Source: Denitrobaculum tricleocarpae
GTDB taxonomy: Bacteria; Pseudomonadota; Alphaproteobacteria; Kiloniellales; Kiloniellaceae
Direction: 5' to 3'
NCBI RefSeq assembly: GCF_007004665.1
Contig: NZ_ML660056.1
Span: forward strand, 248,001 to 312,000
DNA length: 64,000 nucleotides
The notes beneath the pieces are model-generated. The model made no database searches. It was not told the DNA's origin and worked only from the letters and a program-made list of their open reading frames with translations. The translations under genes and the position numbers were made by a program. Below, piece by piece: positions 56,599 to 64,000 of the stretch. Every line of letters begins with the position of its first letter. Position 1 is the stretch's first letter.

Positions 56599-57123
56599 TT
56601 ACAGAGCCTTCCAGAGCACGACTTTATCATCCCCAGGCGCCCAGAAATCACGAATGCGAGCTTCTTCGGCATAACCGTTTTTGCGGTAAAAGCTGCGTGT
56701 TGCCGCAAACGCGTCGCTTCCTGAAGTATCGACGATCAGAAGCCGCTGTTTCCGGTCACGCAGGGCGGCCTCAAGCTCCCTCAGGATAAGGCTGCCGAGA
56801 CCATCTCCCTGTTTTTCGGAGAGGACGGCGATCGCCAGCATGTTCCAGGTTCCCTCGGTCAGCTTCTCCGGCACAGCCATGCAAAAGCCGGCCACCACAC
56901 CCTCCGTCACGCAACTCAGCCAGATGTCGTGGCCCGCTTCTGGCGCATATTCCGGATCCTGTGACAGGGAATCGCCCAACATCTCCGGCAGCATCTCACT
57001 GGGAAAGAGCCCTGTCGTGTCAAGCACGCGCTGAAGATCCGAAAGGTCCTCCGGGCGTGTCGGCCTGACTTTCACTGTTTCGATCGCGGCTGTTCCGATT
57101 GGTGGTGTCTGGCTGGTGTTCAA
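56599..57123 (-). CDS. GNAT-family N-acetyltransferase
   Basis: Transfers an acetyl group from acetyl-CoA to an unknown amine. The start is a TTG at 57121-57123 with AAAGGAAAG 7 nt upstream. The 174-residue product has the N-terminal VRPTRPEDLSDLQRVLDTTG, the acetyl-CoA loop motif SEKQGDGLGSLILRELE (about residues 105-120; Q-x-D-G-L-G) and the late FYRKNGYAEEARIRDFW segment. RDFWAPGDDKVVLWKAL fits a small-molecule GNAT. No neighbour indicates a substrate. Confidence 0.9.
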   Translation of the reverse strand: MNTSQTPPIGTAAIETVKVRPTRPEDLSDLQRVLDTTGLFPSEMLPEMLGDSLSQDPEYAPEAGHDIWLSCVTEGVVAGFCMAVPEKLTEGTWNMLAIAVLSEKQGDGLGSLILRELEAALRDRKQRLLIVDTSGSDAFAATRSFYRKNGYAEEARIRDFWAPGDDKVVLWKAL

Positions 57124-57231
57124 AGCTGAAACTTTCCTTTGATCTTACAACGGTTAGCCCGCGCATAGCGGGGAGGGCGCTGCTACCGGTTTCGTCCGCA
57201 TGACCGAAGCCGCCGATCTTCCCACCGCGGC

Positions 57232-57276
57232 CCGTCCTTGAGTATTCCGTCCTCGAGCATCCCGTCCTCAAACATC
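57232..57276. repeat. 15-bp tandem repeat, three copies
   Basis: The unit CCGTCCTYRARYATY is found at 57232-57246, 57247-57261 and 57262-57276. Read on the minus strand it would encode MFEDG-MLEDG-ILKDG, but no gene there is convincing. It lies in the 510-bp gap (57124-57633) between the GNAT and DUF3088 genes. Confidence 0.7.
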
Positions 57277-57465
57277 CGGCTGCTCAGATCTTCAGCTCCG
57301 CAAATCTCCGTCGGCCCGTCGAACATGATCACACCGGTTCCCGATCTCCTGTAACACAGAACCGGGGGCTTGGAAGCTCTGTCCTTGGATACGGTCCTTA
57401 ATCCGGCAGTTATGCCGCCAGTTTGTGGCTGCAGGGCGGTCCGGGGCGCAGATACACAAAAAACG

Positions 57466-57481
57466 CATAATGTACATTATG
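57466..57481. promoter_or_regulatory. Perfect 16-bp palindrome upstream of the DUF3088 gene
   Basis: CATAATGT|ACATTATG is self-complementary and lies 152 bp before the DUF3088 ATG, in a short AT-rich stretch. It looks like a binding site for a dimeric repressor not encoded next to it. Confidence 0.5.
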
Positions 57482-57633
57482 GAAAATATTTGTGGACAGG
57501 CTGGACAGTGGTTTCTCCAGGCACGCGGGCGCTTTACGTCTCCTCGGGTTTCAAGCCTTCCCGAACTGTGATATCGAGCCCTCTTGCGCCGGTCATTGCA
57601 AAAGCATGTCACTGCAAAGGAAGGATGCCCTCT

Positions 57634-57987
57634 ATGGACACGCTCTTTCTTGTGAAACCCGGATTTCAGGATCCGGCCTTCCCAGGCAAGGACTTCTATT
57701 GCTGGCACTGTGCACTGATTGAAGGCGTTCTCACGTCCTTCCCGGAACGCGCGGCGAACCTGACCGTTAAGCGCGTCGCCTGGCCGAGGCCGAGAAGCGA
57801 AGTGATCGATCTGGTCGGCGAAGAGCATCAGTCGCTGCCTCTGCTGGTCCTGTCTGAAGGCTCGCAATCGCCCGACGGAACCGGCCGGTCCCCGGCAGCT
57901 TCGCACGCTCGCTCTTTTATTGCGGACAAAGACGCGATTCTCCAGGCGCTGACCGACCGGCATGGTTTTCCACATCCACACCCCTGA
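57634..57987 (+). CDS. DUF3088 family protein
   Basis: The ATG at 57634 (MDTLFLVKPGFQDPAFPGKD) is chosen over that at 57625 since AAGGAAGG (57617-57624) gives 9 nt spacing. The 117-residue product matches DUF3088: FYCWHCALIEGVLTSFPERA near residue 21, RVAWPRPRSEVIDLVGEEHQ then SLPLLVL near residue 47 and FIADKDAILQALTDRHGFPH at the end. CWHC resembles a thioredoxin-like CxxC site, and the family is thought to have a glutaredoxin/thioredoxin-like fold. Function unknown. A palindrome upstream suggests specific regulation. Confidence 0.88.
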   Translation: MDTLFLVKPGFQDPAFPGKDFYCWHCALIEGVLTSFPERAANLTVKRVAWPRPRSEVIDLVGEEHQSLPLLVLSEGSQSPDGTGRSPAASHARSFIADKDAILQALTDRHGFPHPHP

Positions 57988-58231
57988 GGCTGAAAATCCC
58001 TGCAGGTCATCCTTTGCGCATGGGTGCATTGCGTGCGCCCTTTGTCCTGCGCCATTCGCGGTCCGCGATCGCGCCTCACGCTGAGCCGATTTCAATGGTT
58101 GATGAGGGAAACAAAACCATCATAACCTCGAATCAAGCGCGGCCCGAACGATAGTAAAGTTATTTTTGTCAGTATTTTAATGGAAGTTTTGGCTGTTTTA
58201 ATGGAGCATTTCGGCACCTCGCTCCACTCAA

Positions 58232-58879
58232 TCAGGCCCGTTTTCGATGCGAAACCGGCTGAGGCCTAAAAACATTATTTGAGGCCTCTTGCACATCGCA
58301 ATCAGAAGTCTCGTACCAATTCGCCGCCTCGCCGGCGATCTGGCAGAGCTTGAGAACGTCGATTTGACCCGGTCCTGCTTGCCAGGCCGACTGCTCGACC
58401 TGGATGGATTTATCGCGAATCTGCCCGACCAGCATCATCCTTGGAATCTCCGCGGTGCCGATGAGAGGCAGGAAAAGGCGCTTGATCAGTCTGGGTCCCG
58501 TCTCCCTCGTGTATCCGTACCTAAATTCGCTGTAGAGGGCCGCCTCACCATTTGCGGCAAAGCGATAGAGTTCGACGATATGAGCACCGTAAGGGCCTTT
58601 GGGGACTGCATCCTGCAGGAAGCGGCCTGTCGGGTCCGAACCGAACGCGACGTCCGTTCCGACCAGGCGGAATTTGATGCGGCGGCCCTCGTCATGGCAT
58701 TCCACCAGAAGCACATAAGGCAAGAGCTGAGGGATTTCCACGGGATCAAGGTCACTGCGCAGCGGCGGACCGTCGGACTTGCGCAGTCTTGCCCAATAGC
58801 GATAGAGCGCGGAGAGGACCGGATCGTTGATTGCATCCGGTCGGGCCGAACAGATCGTATCGTGCATTGGGAGGTCCAT
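58232..58879 (-). CDS. PAS-domain (PAS_5 type) protein
   Basis: The 215-residue product has the layout of alphaproteobacterial stand-alone PAS_5 proteins: ALYRYWARLRKSDGPPLRSD with LDPVEIPQLLPYVLLVE (about residues 25-60), the sheet segment IKFRLVGTDVAFGSDPTGRF (about 68-88) and LIKRLFLPLI (about 132). Such proteins have a single sensory domain without an output domain. Ligand and partner are unknown. The start is the ATG at 58877-58879, with a weak ribosome-binding site; an ATG at 58867 is an alternative. Confidence 0.85.
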   Translation of the reverse strand: MDLPMHDTICSARPDAINDPVLSALYRYWARLRKSDGPPLRSDLDPVEIPQLLPYVLLVECHDEGRRIKFRLVGTDVAFGSDPTGRFLQDAVPKGPYGAHIVELYRFAANGEAALYSEFRYGYTRETGPRLIKRLFLPLIGTAEIPRMMLVGQIRDKSIQVEQSAWQAGPGQIDVLKLCQIAGEAANWYETSDCDVQEASNNVFRPQPVSHRKRA

Positions 58880-59102
58880 ACCGTAAGTCTAGGGCCGAAA
58901 TCTAAATAAACTTTTTCGGGTATGGTCAAAACCGAACTAAACCTATGAAGAGTGAGCCCTCTTGGCCAGATACGGTCTAGGTTGGGAACTCATATTTTTT
59001 GACGGTCTTGACGACAAAATTATGTTTTCTGGCAAGGAGTTAGGAATGAAGCGATGCTGTGGCATCGTGCTTAGCCAGAATTGGACTGACGACACGACGC
59101 TG

Positions 59103-59139
59103 CCCAGAACTTGGTTCCCAGAACGTGGTTCCCAGAACT
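59103..59139. repeat. 14-bp tandem repeat, 2.6 copies
   Basis: CCCAGAACtTGGTT (59103-59116), CCCAGAACgTGGTT (59117-59130) and a partial CCCAGAACT (59131-59139) follow one another directly. Confidence 0.8.
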
Positions 59140-59163
59140 CATAATCTTGCCGCCCCTCTGGGG

Positions 59164-59259
59164 TCGTATTTTGCCGGGTTTTAGGTGCGTTGACGCCTCT
59201 TACCGGGCCTTCAGGCCCGCTTTCGAGCCCTCGCCTGCCTAAAACCCGGCAAAATACGA
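59164..59259. repeat. 96-bp element bounded by perfect 22-bp inverted repeats
   Basis: The left arm (59164-59185, TCGTATTTTGCCGGG then TTTTAGG) and the right arm (59238-59259) are exact reverse complements. The interior holds a smaller hairpin GGGCCT-TC-AGGCCC (59205-59218). No target-site duplication is visible. It may be a non-autonomous interspersed element or a structured terminator. Confidence 0.8.
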
Positions 59260-59516
59260 TCAAGACCATCAAAGAATAGGAGTCCTCAACCTAGGAACCG
59301 GAGTTACACGCCGAACCGGTTTCAGGCGCCCTACACCGGCTCAGATTACGGCATTCGAGATTGATTCTTGGCGTTGCCACATAATTATCAACTGCATGCC
59401 ATGGAATGTGCGGCGAAACCCGTGTAGCCTCTCTCAAACAATAAAACGAACAGGGTTGGCTTAGTATGTTGTGTGTTAGGGTCTCTGGACCTCACTCCGA
59501 CGGAGTGGAGGGCGAG

Positions 59517-61529
59517 ATGGAATGCTTGCCGTGCGCGAAGGAGGCTGGTTTCCGAAAAACCTGGCGGAGCGGCGACCGTTCGTTTGGCGCCCTGCTTGCC
59601 GGAGTGGCAATGGCAGCTTTCTCCGCGCTCGATCCCCTGCCCGCGCGCGCAGCCGAGCCCATTATCGAAATCCTGGAACTGCCGGAGGCCAAAACCCTTC
59701 GCAGCCTTCAGGAAACACCCTACCTCAGCGAATCAGTGAGCGCCGGAAAGCTGCCGCCTGTGGCAGAACGACTGCCCGCGACGCCGCAGGTCGTGCCCCG
59801 GGGCAGCGCCCAGACCGTCGGCAAGCAAGGCGGCAGTATCCGAACCCTCATCACCCGCGAAAAAGACATCCGTCTGCTGGTCGTCTACGGCTATGCGCGT
59901 CTGGTTGCTTACAACGAGGAACTCGAGATCGTCCCGGATATCCTTGAAAAGGTTGAGATCGAGGACGGACGGATCTTCACCTTTTATCTAAGGAAAGGGC
60001 ATAAATGGTCCGATGGCGCGCCCTTCACCACAGAGGATTTCCGGTATTACTGGGAAGATGTCGCCAACAACGACAAGCTGACACCCTCCGGTCCGACCAC
60101 CGCGCTCACGGTCGACGGTGAATTTCCGAAGGTGGAGGTTATCGATGCACAAGTCATCCGCTACAGCTGGTCCAACCCCAATCCCTTTTTCCTCACTCAG
60201 TTGGCAGGAGCGCGGCCGCTTTTCATTTTTCAGCCCTCCCATTACCTGAAGCAGTTTCACAAGAAATACAGCGACCCTGCCCAACTGGCAAAACACGTCG
60301 ATAAGTCCAATGCCCGCGATTGGGCGCAGATGCACAACCGTAAAGCCCGGCAGTACCGCTTCACCAACCCGAAGCTGCCGACCCTGCAGCCATGGGTGAA
60401 TACGGTCAAACCGCCTTCGACCCGCTTTATCGCGAAACGGAACCCCTATTACCACCGCGTTGACGAGTTCGGGCAGCAGCTTCCTTATCTGGATGAAGTG
60501 ATCTTGAGCGTGGTCAGCGGGTCGCTGGTGCCGGCGAAGGTCGGCGCGGGTGAATCGGACCTCCAGTCCCGCGGACTGAATTTCAGCGACTATACCTTCC
60601 TGAAGGAGAACGACGAGCGCAGCGGCTACGACGTGCGGCTATGGAAGACCGTCCGCGGCTCTCAACTCGCGCTTTATCCGAACCTCAACAGCAAGGACCC
60701 GGAGTGGCGCAAACTCTTCAGGGACGTGCGGTTCCGCAGGGCCCTTTCCATGGCGACCAACCGGCATGAGATCAATCAGGTCATCTATTACGGGCTCACC
60801 ATCGAGGGCAACAATACGGTCCTGCCGGCCAGCCCGCTCTATCATCAGGAGTACCGGGACGCCTGGGCCATGTACGACCCCGAGGCCGCCAGTGCATTGC
60901 TGGACGAGATGGGCCTGACCAAGCGCAACGAGGAAGGTATCCGGCTGCTGCCCGATGGCCGGGAGATGGAGATCATTGTCGAAACGGCCGGGGAAAACAC
61001 TGAAGAAGCAGACGTCTTGGAGCTGATCCACGACTCCTGGCGCGAGGTTGGTATCAAAGTCTTTACCAAGCCTTCTCAGCGTGAAGTCCTGCGCAAACGG
61101 ATCTTTGCCGGTGAAACGCTTATGACCATGTGGTTCGGTTATGAAAACGGTGTGCCGACCGCGGACATGAGCCCCGACGAGTTCGTCCCGCTGCATCAGC
61201 AGAGCTATCAATGGCCGAAATGGGGTCAGTACCATGAGACCAGCGGCAAGTCCGGCGAGCCGGTCGATATGCCTCTGGCGCAGGAGCTTCTGGAGCTCCA
61301 TATCGACTGGACCATGGCCCGCTCAAAGGACGAGCGCGAAAAGATCTGGCACCGGATCCTGCAAATCCATGCGGATCAAGTCTACACCATTGGAATCGTT
61401 GCCCAGGTCCCGCAACCCATCGCGGTCTCAAGCGAGCTGAAGAACGTTCCGGTCGATGGGATCTACAACTGGGAACCGGGCGCACAATTCGGGATCTATC
61501 GGCCGGACCGTTTCTGGCTGGATCAGTGA
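59517..61529 (+). CDS. ABC-transporter peptide/nickel-type substrate-binding protein (SBP family 5)
   Basis: The ATG at 59517 (MECLPCAKEAG) is preferred to 59466 because GGAGGG (59507-59512) precedes it. The 670-residue product has an export signal (about residues 30-47, GALLAGVAMAAFSALDPLPA then RAA). The mature part shows the SBP_bac_5 signature: FTFYLRKGHKWSDGAPFTTE followed by DFRYYWED, then FRRALSMATNRHEINQVI and a C-terminal LELHIDWTMARSKDEREKIW. It binds an oligopeptide-like ligand in the periplasm. No permease or ATPase genes are next to it, so it is an orphan. It is longer than typical DppA. Confidence 0.9.
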   Translation: MECLPCAKEAGFRKTWRSGDRSFGALLAGVAMAAFSALDPLPARAAEPIIEILELPEAKTLRSLQETPYLSESVSAGKLPPVAERLPATPQVVPRGSAQTVGKQGGSIRTLITREKDIRLLVVYGYARLVAYNEELEIVPDILEKVEIEDGRIFTFYLRKGHKWSDGAPFTTEDFRYYWEDVANNDKLTPSGPTTALTVDGEFPKVEVIDAQVIRYSWSNPNPFFLTQLAGARPLFIFQPSHYLKQFHKKYSDPAQLAKHVDKSNARDWAQMHNRKARQYRFTNPKLPTLQPWVNTVKPPSTRFIAKRNPYYHRVDEFGQQLPYLDEVILSVVSGSLVPAKVGAGESDLQSRGLNFSDYTFLKENDERSGYDVRLWKTVRGSQLALYPNLNSKDPEWRKLFRDVRFRRALSMATNRHEINQVIYYGLTIEGNNTVLPASPLYHQEYRDAWAMYDPEAASALLDEMGLTKRNEEGIRLLPDGREMEIIVETAGENTEEADVLELIHDSWREVGIKVFTKPSQREVLRKRIFAGETLMTMWFGYENGVPTADMSPDEFVPLHQQSYQWPKWGQYHETSGKSGEPVDMPLAQELLELHIDWTMARSKDEREKIWHRILQIHADQVYTIGIVAQVPQPIAVSSELKNVPVDGIYNWEPGAQFGIYRPDRFWLDQ

Positions 61530-61575
61530 GACCTCGAAACCTGCAATCTGGTTTGACGGATAGTGATCCAGGCAG

Positions 61576-61617
61576 CGCCTAAGCAGCTGATCTCATTCTA
61601 AATCAGATGCTTAGGCG
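61576..61617. terminator. Long hairpin between convergent genes
   Basis: CGCCTAAGCA (61576-61585) pairs with TGCTTAGGCG (61608-61617), and CTGAT (61587-61591) pairs with ATCAG (61602-61606), with one mismatch between and a 10-nt loop. It has no T run, but its place between convergent genes fits bidirectional termination. Confidence 0.6.
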
Positions 61618-61637
61618 GCTTGTGTCGGTGTTCCGCT

Positions 61638-61877
61638 TTAACGCGCCAGCGGACGGCCGTACTTGTCGCCCATGGAGCCGATAATCAGCCGAACGAAGTC
61701 AATGATAGTCCAGATGCCCAGCCCGCCAAGGGTGATCAGCATGAGAATGCCGGTGCCGATTTTGCCGAGGTAAAAGCGGTGGACGCCCAGGGCGCCGAGA
61801 AAGAAGCAAAGCAGCACTGCAGGCACAAAACCTTTATCGCTGACCTCGCCACCCAAAGACTGTGATTCGACAGACAT
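61638..61877 (-). CDS. TM2-domain membrane protein
   Basis: The 79-residue product has the TM2 pattern: [20 protein letters not shown] then [20 protein letters not shown] and TIIDFVRLI, i.e. two membrane helices joined by a short GxHRFYLGK loop. AAGGAG 7 nt upstream supports the ATG. TM2 proteins have no settled biochemical role in bacteria. A second TM2-like gene lies 19 bp upstream on the same strand, so they form a pair. Confidence 0.92.
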   Translation of the reverse strand: MSVESQSLGGEVSDKGFVPAVLLCFFLGALGVHRFYLGKIGTGILMLITLGGLGIWTIIDFVRLIIGSMGDKYGRPLAR

Positions 61878-61896
61878 ATTAATTCTCCTTCAGAGG

Positions 61897-62178
61897 TTAT
61901 TTGAGTTTTACAAGCCGGCCATCTCCGTCGCGGGCTTGTTCTGTAATGAGCCGGTAGAAGACGACAATCGTGTGCAGCGCATCAGCCAGAAGCACCATGT
62001 AGGCGAAGCCCGGGCGCCCTTCCATCAAGAGAACGATGAAAAGCACAAACAGTCCCAGATCAACGAAACCATGCAGGTAATTGCGCAGGTAAAAATGATG
62101 TAGGCCGATCACGCCAAAGACGCCGCAGAGAATCACCGCGGTGCCGTAGTTTGCCGTTGATTTGTCGGACGCATCCAT
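61897..62178 (-). CDS. TM2-like membrane protein
   Basis: The 93-residue product has a related pattern: AVILCGVFGVIGLHHFYLRN then YLHGFVDLGLFVLFIVLL, followed by a third hydrophobic segment (FAYMVLLADALHTIVVFYRL). The FGVIGLHHFYLRN loop matches the GxHRFYLGK motif of its partner. It has a longer C-terminus than the neighbour. Role unknown. Transcribed with the downstream TM2 gene. Confidence 0.82.
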   Translation of the reverse strand: MDASDKSTANYGTAVILCGVFGVIGLHHFYLRNYLHGFVDLGLFVLFIVLLMEGRPGFAYMVLLADALHTIVVFYRLITEQARDGDGRLVKLK

Positions 62179-62340
62179 AGGTCGCCGTCTTCACCAGAGA
62201 TATGAAACCGGACGCATCCGACCCTAAAACTGTGAAAAATTCGTGAAGTAATACACCCAGAGTTTAAATGCGCGCTATCGACGTCATCCTGGGCCTATGA
62301 AACAAAATATTTATTTTCAACAAATTAGATAACTTTTTTC

Positions 62341-63117
62341 TTAAACTTCGAGAGTTAAGCCATCGTATCCCGGTTCTACCCCCGCGGGGCAACGCGACTT
62401 GAGCTCGTCGTAGTCGATCTGGTGGTTCAGGTGAGTCAGAACGGCCCGTTCCGGCTGAACCCGCTCAATCCATTCAAGGCTTTGCGCGAAGTGTGAATGT
62501 GTCGGATGAGGTTCATAGCGCAGGCAGTCGACGACCCAGACTTTGACACCCTTCAGGGCTTCGAAAGCCGCTTCATCGAGGCCGGATGCATCGGTGGAAT
62601 AGGCAATGTCGCCAAACCGCAGGCCCAGGCTTGTGGTTCCGCCGTGCTGCTGGGTAAAGGGCAGGACCGGAACCGGCCCGATCTCGAAGGGCCCCTCGAT
62701 CAGCCGGTCGTTGAGCATGGGCCGGTAGGGGTTCTTGGGATTGCTGCTCGAGGTAAAGATGTAATCGAAACGCCGGGTCAGGGACTCGCGCGTCATGGCG
62801 TCCATATAGGCGTCGATCGGTCCCTGCTTCACATAGGTGAGATAGCGCAGCTCATCGACGCCATGTGTATGGTCCGCATGGTCGTGCGTGTAGACCACCG
62901 CATCCAGCGAGGTGATCTCGTTGTCGATCAGCTGAAGCCGTAGATCGGGCGAGGTGTCGACCAACACCCGAGTCCCCTGCTCTTCCACCAGAATGGAAAC
63001 CCGGCGGCGGCGGTTCTTTGGATTACTGGGATCGCAAACGCCCCAGGAGCCACCCGGTTCGCCGCCCGCCAGCGGCACGCCGCCGGACCCGCCGCAGCCG
63101 AGCAGCGTGACCTTCAT
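62341..63117 (-). CDS. Metallo-beta-lactamase-fold hydrolase (PhnP/phosphodiesterase-like)
   Basis: The 258-residue product has MKVTLLGCGGSGGVPLAGGE at the start, a metal motif THDHADHTHG near residue 77 (HxHxDH), TQQHGGTTSLGLRFG near residue 155, STDASGLDEAAF near residue 174 and LTHLNHQIDYDEL near residue 228. The GCGGSGGVP start and the DPSNPKNRRRRVS segment are typical of the MBL hydrolases that follow tatD in alphaproteobacteria. Substrate unknown; cyclic-phosphate hydrolysis as by PhnP is one possibility. It overlaps the tatD stop by 4 bp. Confidence 0.92.
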   Translation of the reverse strand: MKVTLLGCGGSGGVPLAGGEPGGSWGVCDPSNPKNRRRRVSILVEEQGTRVLVDTSPDLRLQLIDNEITSLDAVVYTHDHADHTHGVDELRYLTYVKQGPIDAYMDAMTRESLTRRFDYIFTSSSNPKNPYRPMLNDRLIEGPFEIGPVPVLPFTQQHGGTTSLGLRFGDIAYSTDASGLDEAAFEALKGVKVWVVDCLRYEPHPTHSHFAQSLEWIERVQPERAVLTHLNHQIDYDELKSRCPAGVEPGYDGLTLEV

Positions 63118-63923
63118 GCCGCGCCGCCAAAGCCGGGCTGATCGATCGCGCTGCCCGCCCGGGAAAACAAGTTCTTGAAGTTCGCCGTCGTGCTCTCGAT
63201 CAGAAGATCCGTCGATACCTCTTTGATTTCAGAGAGTTTTTCCGCAGTGTGAACGACAAAGGCCGGCTCGTTGGTCTTGCCGCGTTTTGGTACCGGCGCG
63301 AGGTAAGGCGAGTCGGTCTCGACCAATAGCCGATCAAGCGGCACTTTGCTGACGGTCTCGCGCAGGGCTTCGGCACTCTTGAAGGTCACGACCCCCGCCA
63401 GGGAGATGTAAAAGCCCATCTCCAGGGCCGCTTCCGCAAGCTCGGGGCCGGCGGTAAAGCAATGAATAACAGCGGGATAGGCGCCGTTGCGGTATTCGTC
63501 CCGCAGGATTTCGACCGTGTCGTCGTCCGCGTCCCGCGCATGGACGATCAGCGGCAGGCCGGTTTCCCGCGCGGCCGCGATATGAGCGCGGAAGCTGACC
63601 TTCTGCTGTTCCCGCGGTGAGTGCTCGTAGTAGTAATCCAGGCCGGTCTCGCCGATCCCCACCACCTTTGGATGCTGTGCCAGCTCGATCAGGCGGTCCG
63701 GGGTCTCTTGCCCCTCCTCGCCCGCTTCGTGGGGATGAACTCCGACAGAGCAGAAGACCGTCGGGAAGCGCTCGGCAATCTCGAGGACCACCGGAAACTC
63801 GCTCATTTTGGTGCAGATGGTGACCATGGCGCCGACCCCGGCGCGCCCGGCCCGCGCGACGACTTCGCCGATATCTCCGTCGCGCTGCAGGTAGTCGAGG
63901 TGGCAGTGAGAGTCGATCAGCAT
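63114..63923 (-). CDS. TatD-family metal-dependent hydrolase
   Basis: The ATG at 63921-63923 gives the family start MLIDSHCHLDYLQRDGD; a longer frame to 63971 would run into metG. The 269-residue product has the metal motifs SHCHLD (residue 4), GIGETGLDYYYEHSPREQQK near residue 87, VIHCFTAGPELA near residue 150 and LVETDSPYLAPVP near residue 199. TatD proteins are 3'-5' DNases or related hydrolases. It lies 20 bp after metG and overlaps the MBL gene, the usual metG-tatD-MBL operon. Confidence 0.94.
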   Translation of the reverse strand: MLIDSHCHLDYLQRDGDIGEVVARAGRAGVGAMVTICTKMSEFPVVLEIAERFPTVFCSVGVHPHEAGEEGQETPDRLIELAQHPKVVGIGETGLDYYYEHSPREQQKVSFRAHIAAARETGLPLIVHARDADDDTVEILRDEYRNGAYPAVIHCFTAGPELAEAALEMGFYISLAGVVTFKSAEALRETVSKVPLDRLLVETDSPYLAPVPKRGKTNEPAFVVHTAEKLSEIKEVSTDLLIESTTANFKNLFSRAGSAIDQPGFGGAA

Positions 63924-63942
63924 ATCATTGAAATCCCTGGCT

Positions 63943-64000
63943 TTATGCCGTCCCGGCCTCTTCTTCGACAAAGCGGGGAAAGATACCTTCCGGCTTGGGC
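63943..64000 (-). CDS. metG: Methionyl-tRNA synthetase, C-terminal end only
   Basis: Only the last 18 codons and TAA are in the window. They read PKPEGIFPRFVEEEAGTA, the typical end of alphaproteobacterial MetG. The position directly before tatD fits the conserved metG-tatD order. Confidence 0.8.
   Translation of the reverse strand, partial: PKPEGIFPRFVEEEAGTA

Larger units (their letters stand above)
58880..59516. other. 637-bp intergenic region with repeats
   Basis: No gene is supported. It contains the 14-bp tandem repeat at 59103-59139 and the long inverted repeat at 59164-59259. A minus-strand open frame over 58943-59272 is largely made of these repeats. Confidence 0.5.

Noticed and set aside
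58943..59272. A 109-codon minus-strand open frame over the repeats
   Set aside because: It is composed largely of the 14-bp repeats and the 96-bp inverted-repeat element and has no ribosome-binding site or family feature.

Overview
The window reads as chromosomal DNA of a GC-rich alphaproteobacterium. The evidence is the gene order: ppiD | tpiA-secG-pyrG-kdsA-eno, ftsB-pdhA-pdhB-pdhC-lpd-lipA-ratA, ispDF-pgpA-cinA, dusB(nifR3)-ntrB-ntrC-ntrY-ntrX-trkA-dat-hfq-hflX, a CIRCE-controlled groESL, mazG and metG-tatD. PdhB carries an N-terminal lipoyl domain, which is typical of alphaproteobacteria. The layout best fits the Rhodospirillales/Kiloniellales/Rhodovibrionales area; genus cannot be told from the sequence alone. 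No tRNA, rRNA, CRISPR array, integrase or transposase was found.

Layout. 1-9120: housekeeping genes (periplasmic folding, glycolysis, secretion, CTP and KDO synthesis, cell division), plus an orphan 272-residue protein and a Sco copper chaperone. 9289-15629: the pyruvate dehydrogenase operon with lipoate synthase. 15630-28270: an accessory stretch that breaks up the expected lipA-ratA-cinA neighbourhood. It holds a TPR lipA-adjacent cargo gene, a TetR/SMR efflux pair, a zinc-finger/HTH protein, an M28 peptidase, an ArsR/AHSA1 pair, a TetR cluster of small detoxification-type genes (some decayed) and an FNR-controlled TMAO-reductase-like enzyme. Two displaced copies of gene tails (lipA at 16553-16675, ratA at 21331-21373) mark where cargo was added. 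28270-46454: conserved core (isoprenoid and phospholipid enzymes, nitrogen two-component systems, potassium uptake, RNA chaperone, chaperonins). 46646-52714: an inositol-phosphatase-type enzyme, then an unusual module. This module is an 803-residue protein built of four repeats of about 206 residues, divergent from a MoxR-type ATPase and a metallopeptidase that has lost its usual C-terminus. 52791-64000: racemase, mazG, two XRE regulators, GNAT, DUF3088, PAS, a peptide-type binding protein, two TM2 proteins, a metallo-beta-lactamase-fold hydrolase, TatD and the end of metG.

Regulatory signals visible in the DNA include a textbook sigma70 promoter plus CIRCE at groES, a perfect FNR box placed at about -41 of a class II promoter for the TMAO reductase, paired GCAAC-N6-GTTGC operators at the ArsR operon, palindromes before both TetR genes and the DUF3088 gene, and seven GANTC (CcrM methylation) sites within 111 bp upstream of ftsB. 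Short tandem duplications of 11-18 bp recur across the window (pyrG leader, tpiA, eno tail, ftsB leader, pgpA, 57232 and 59103), which suggests a genome prone to slippage. All family assignments come from reading motifs by eye; no database search was run.
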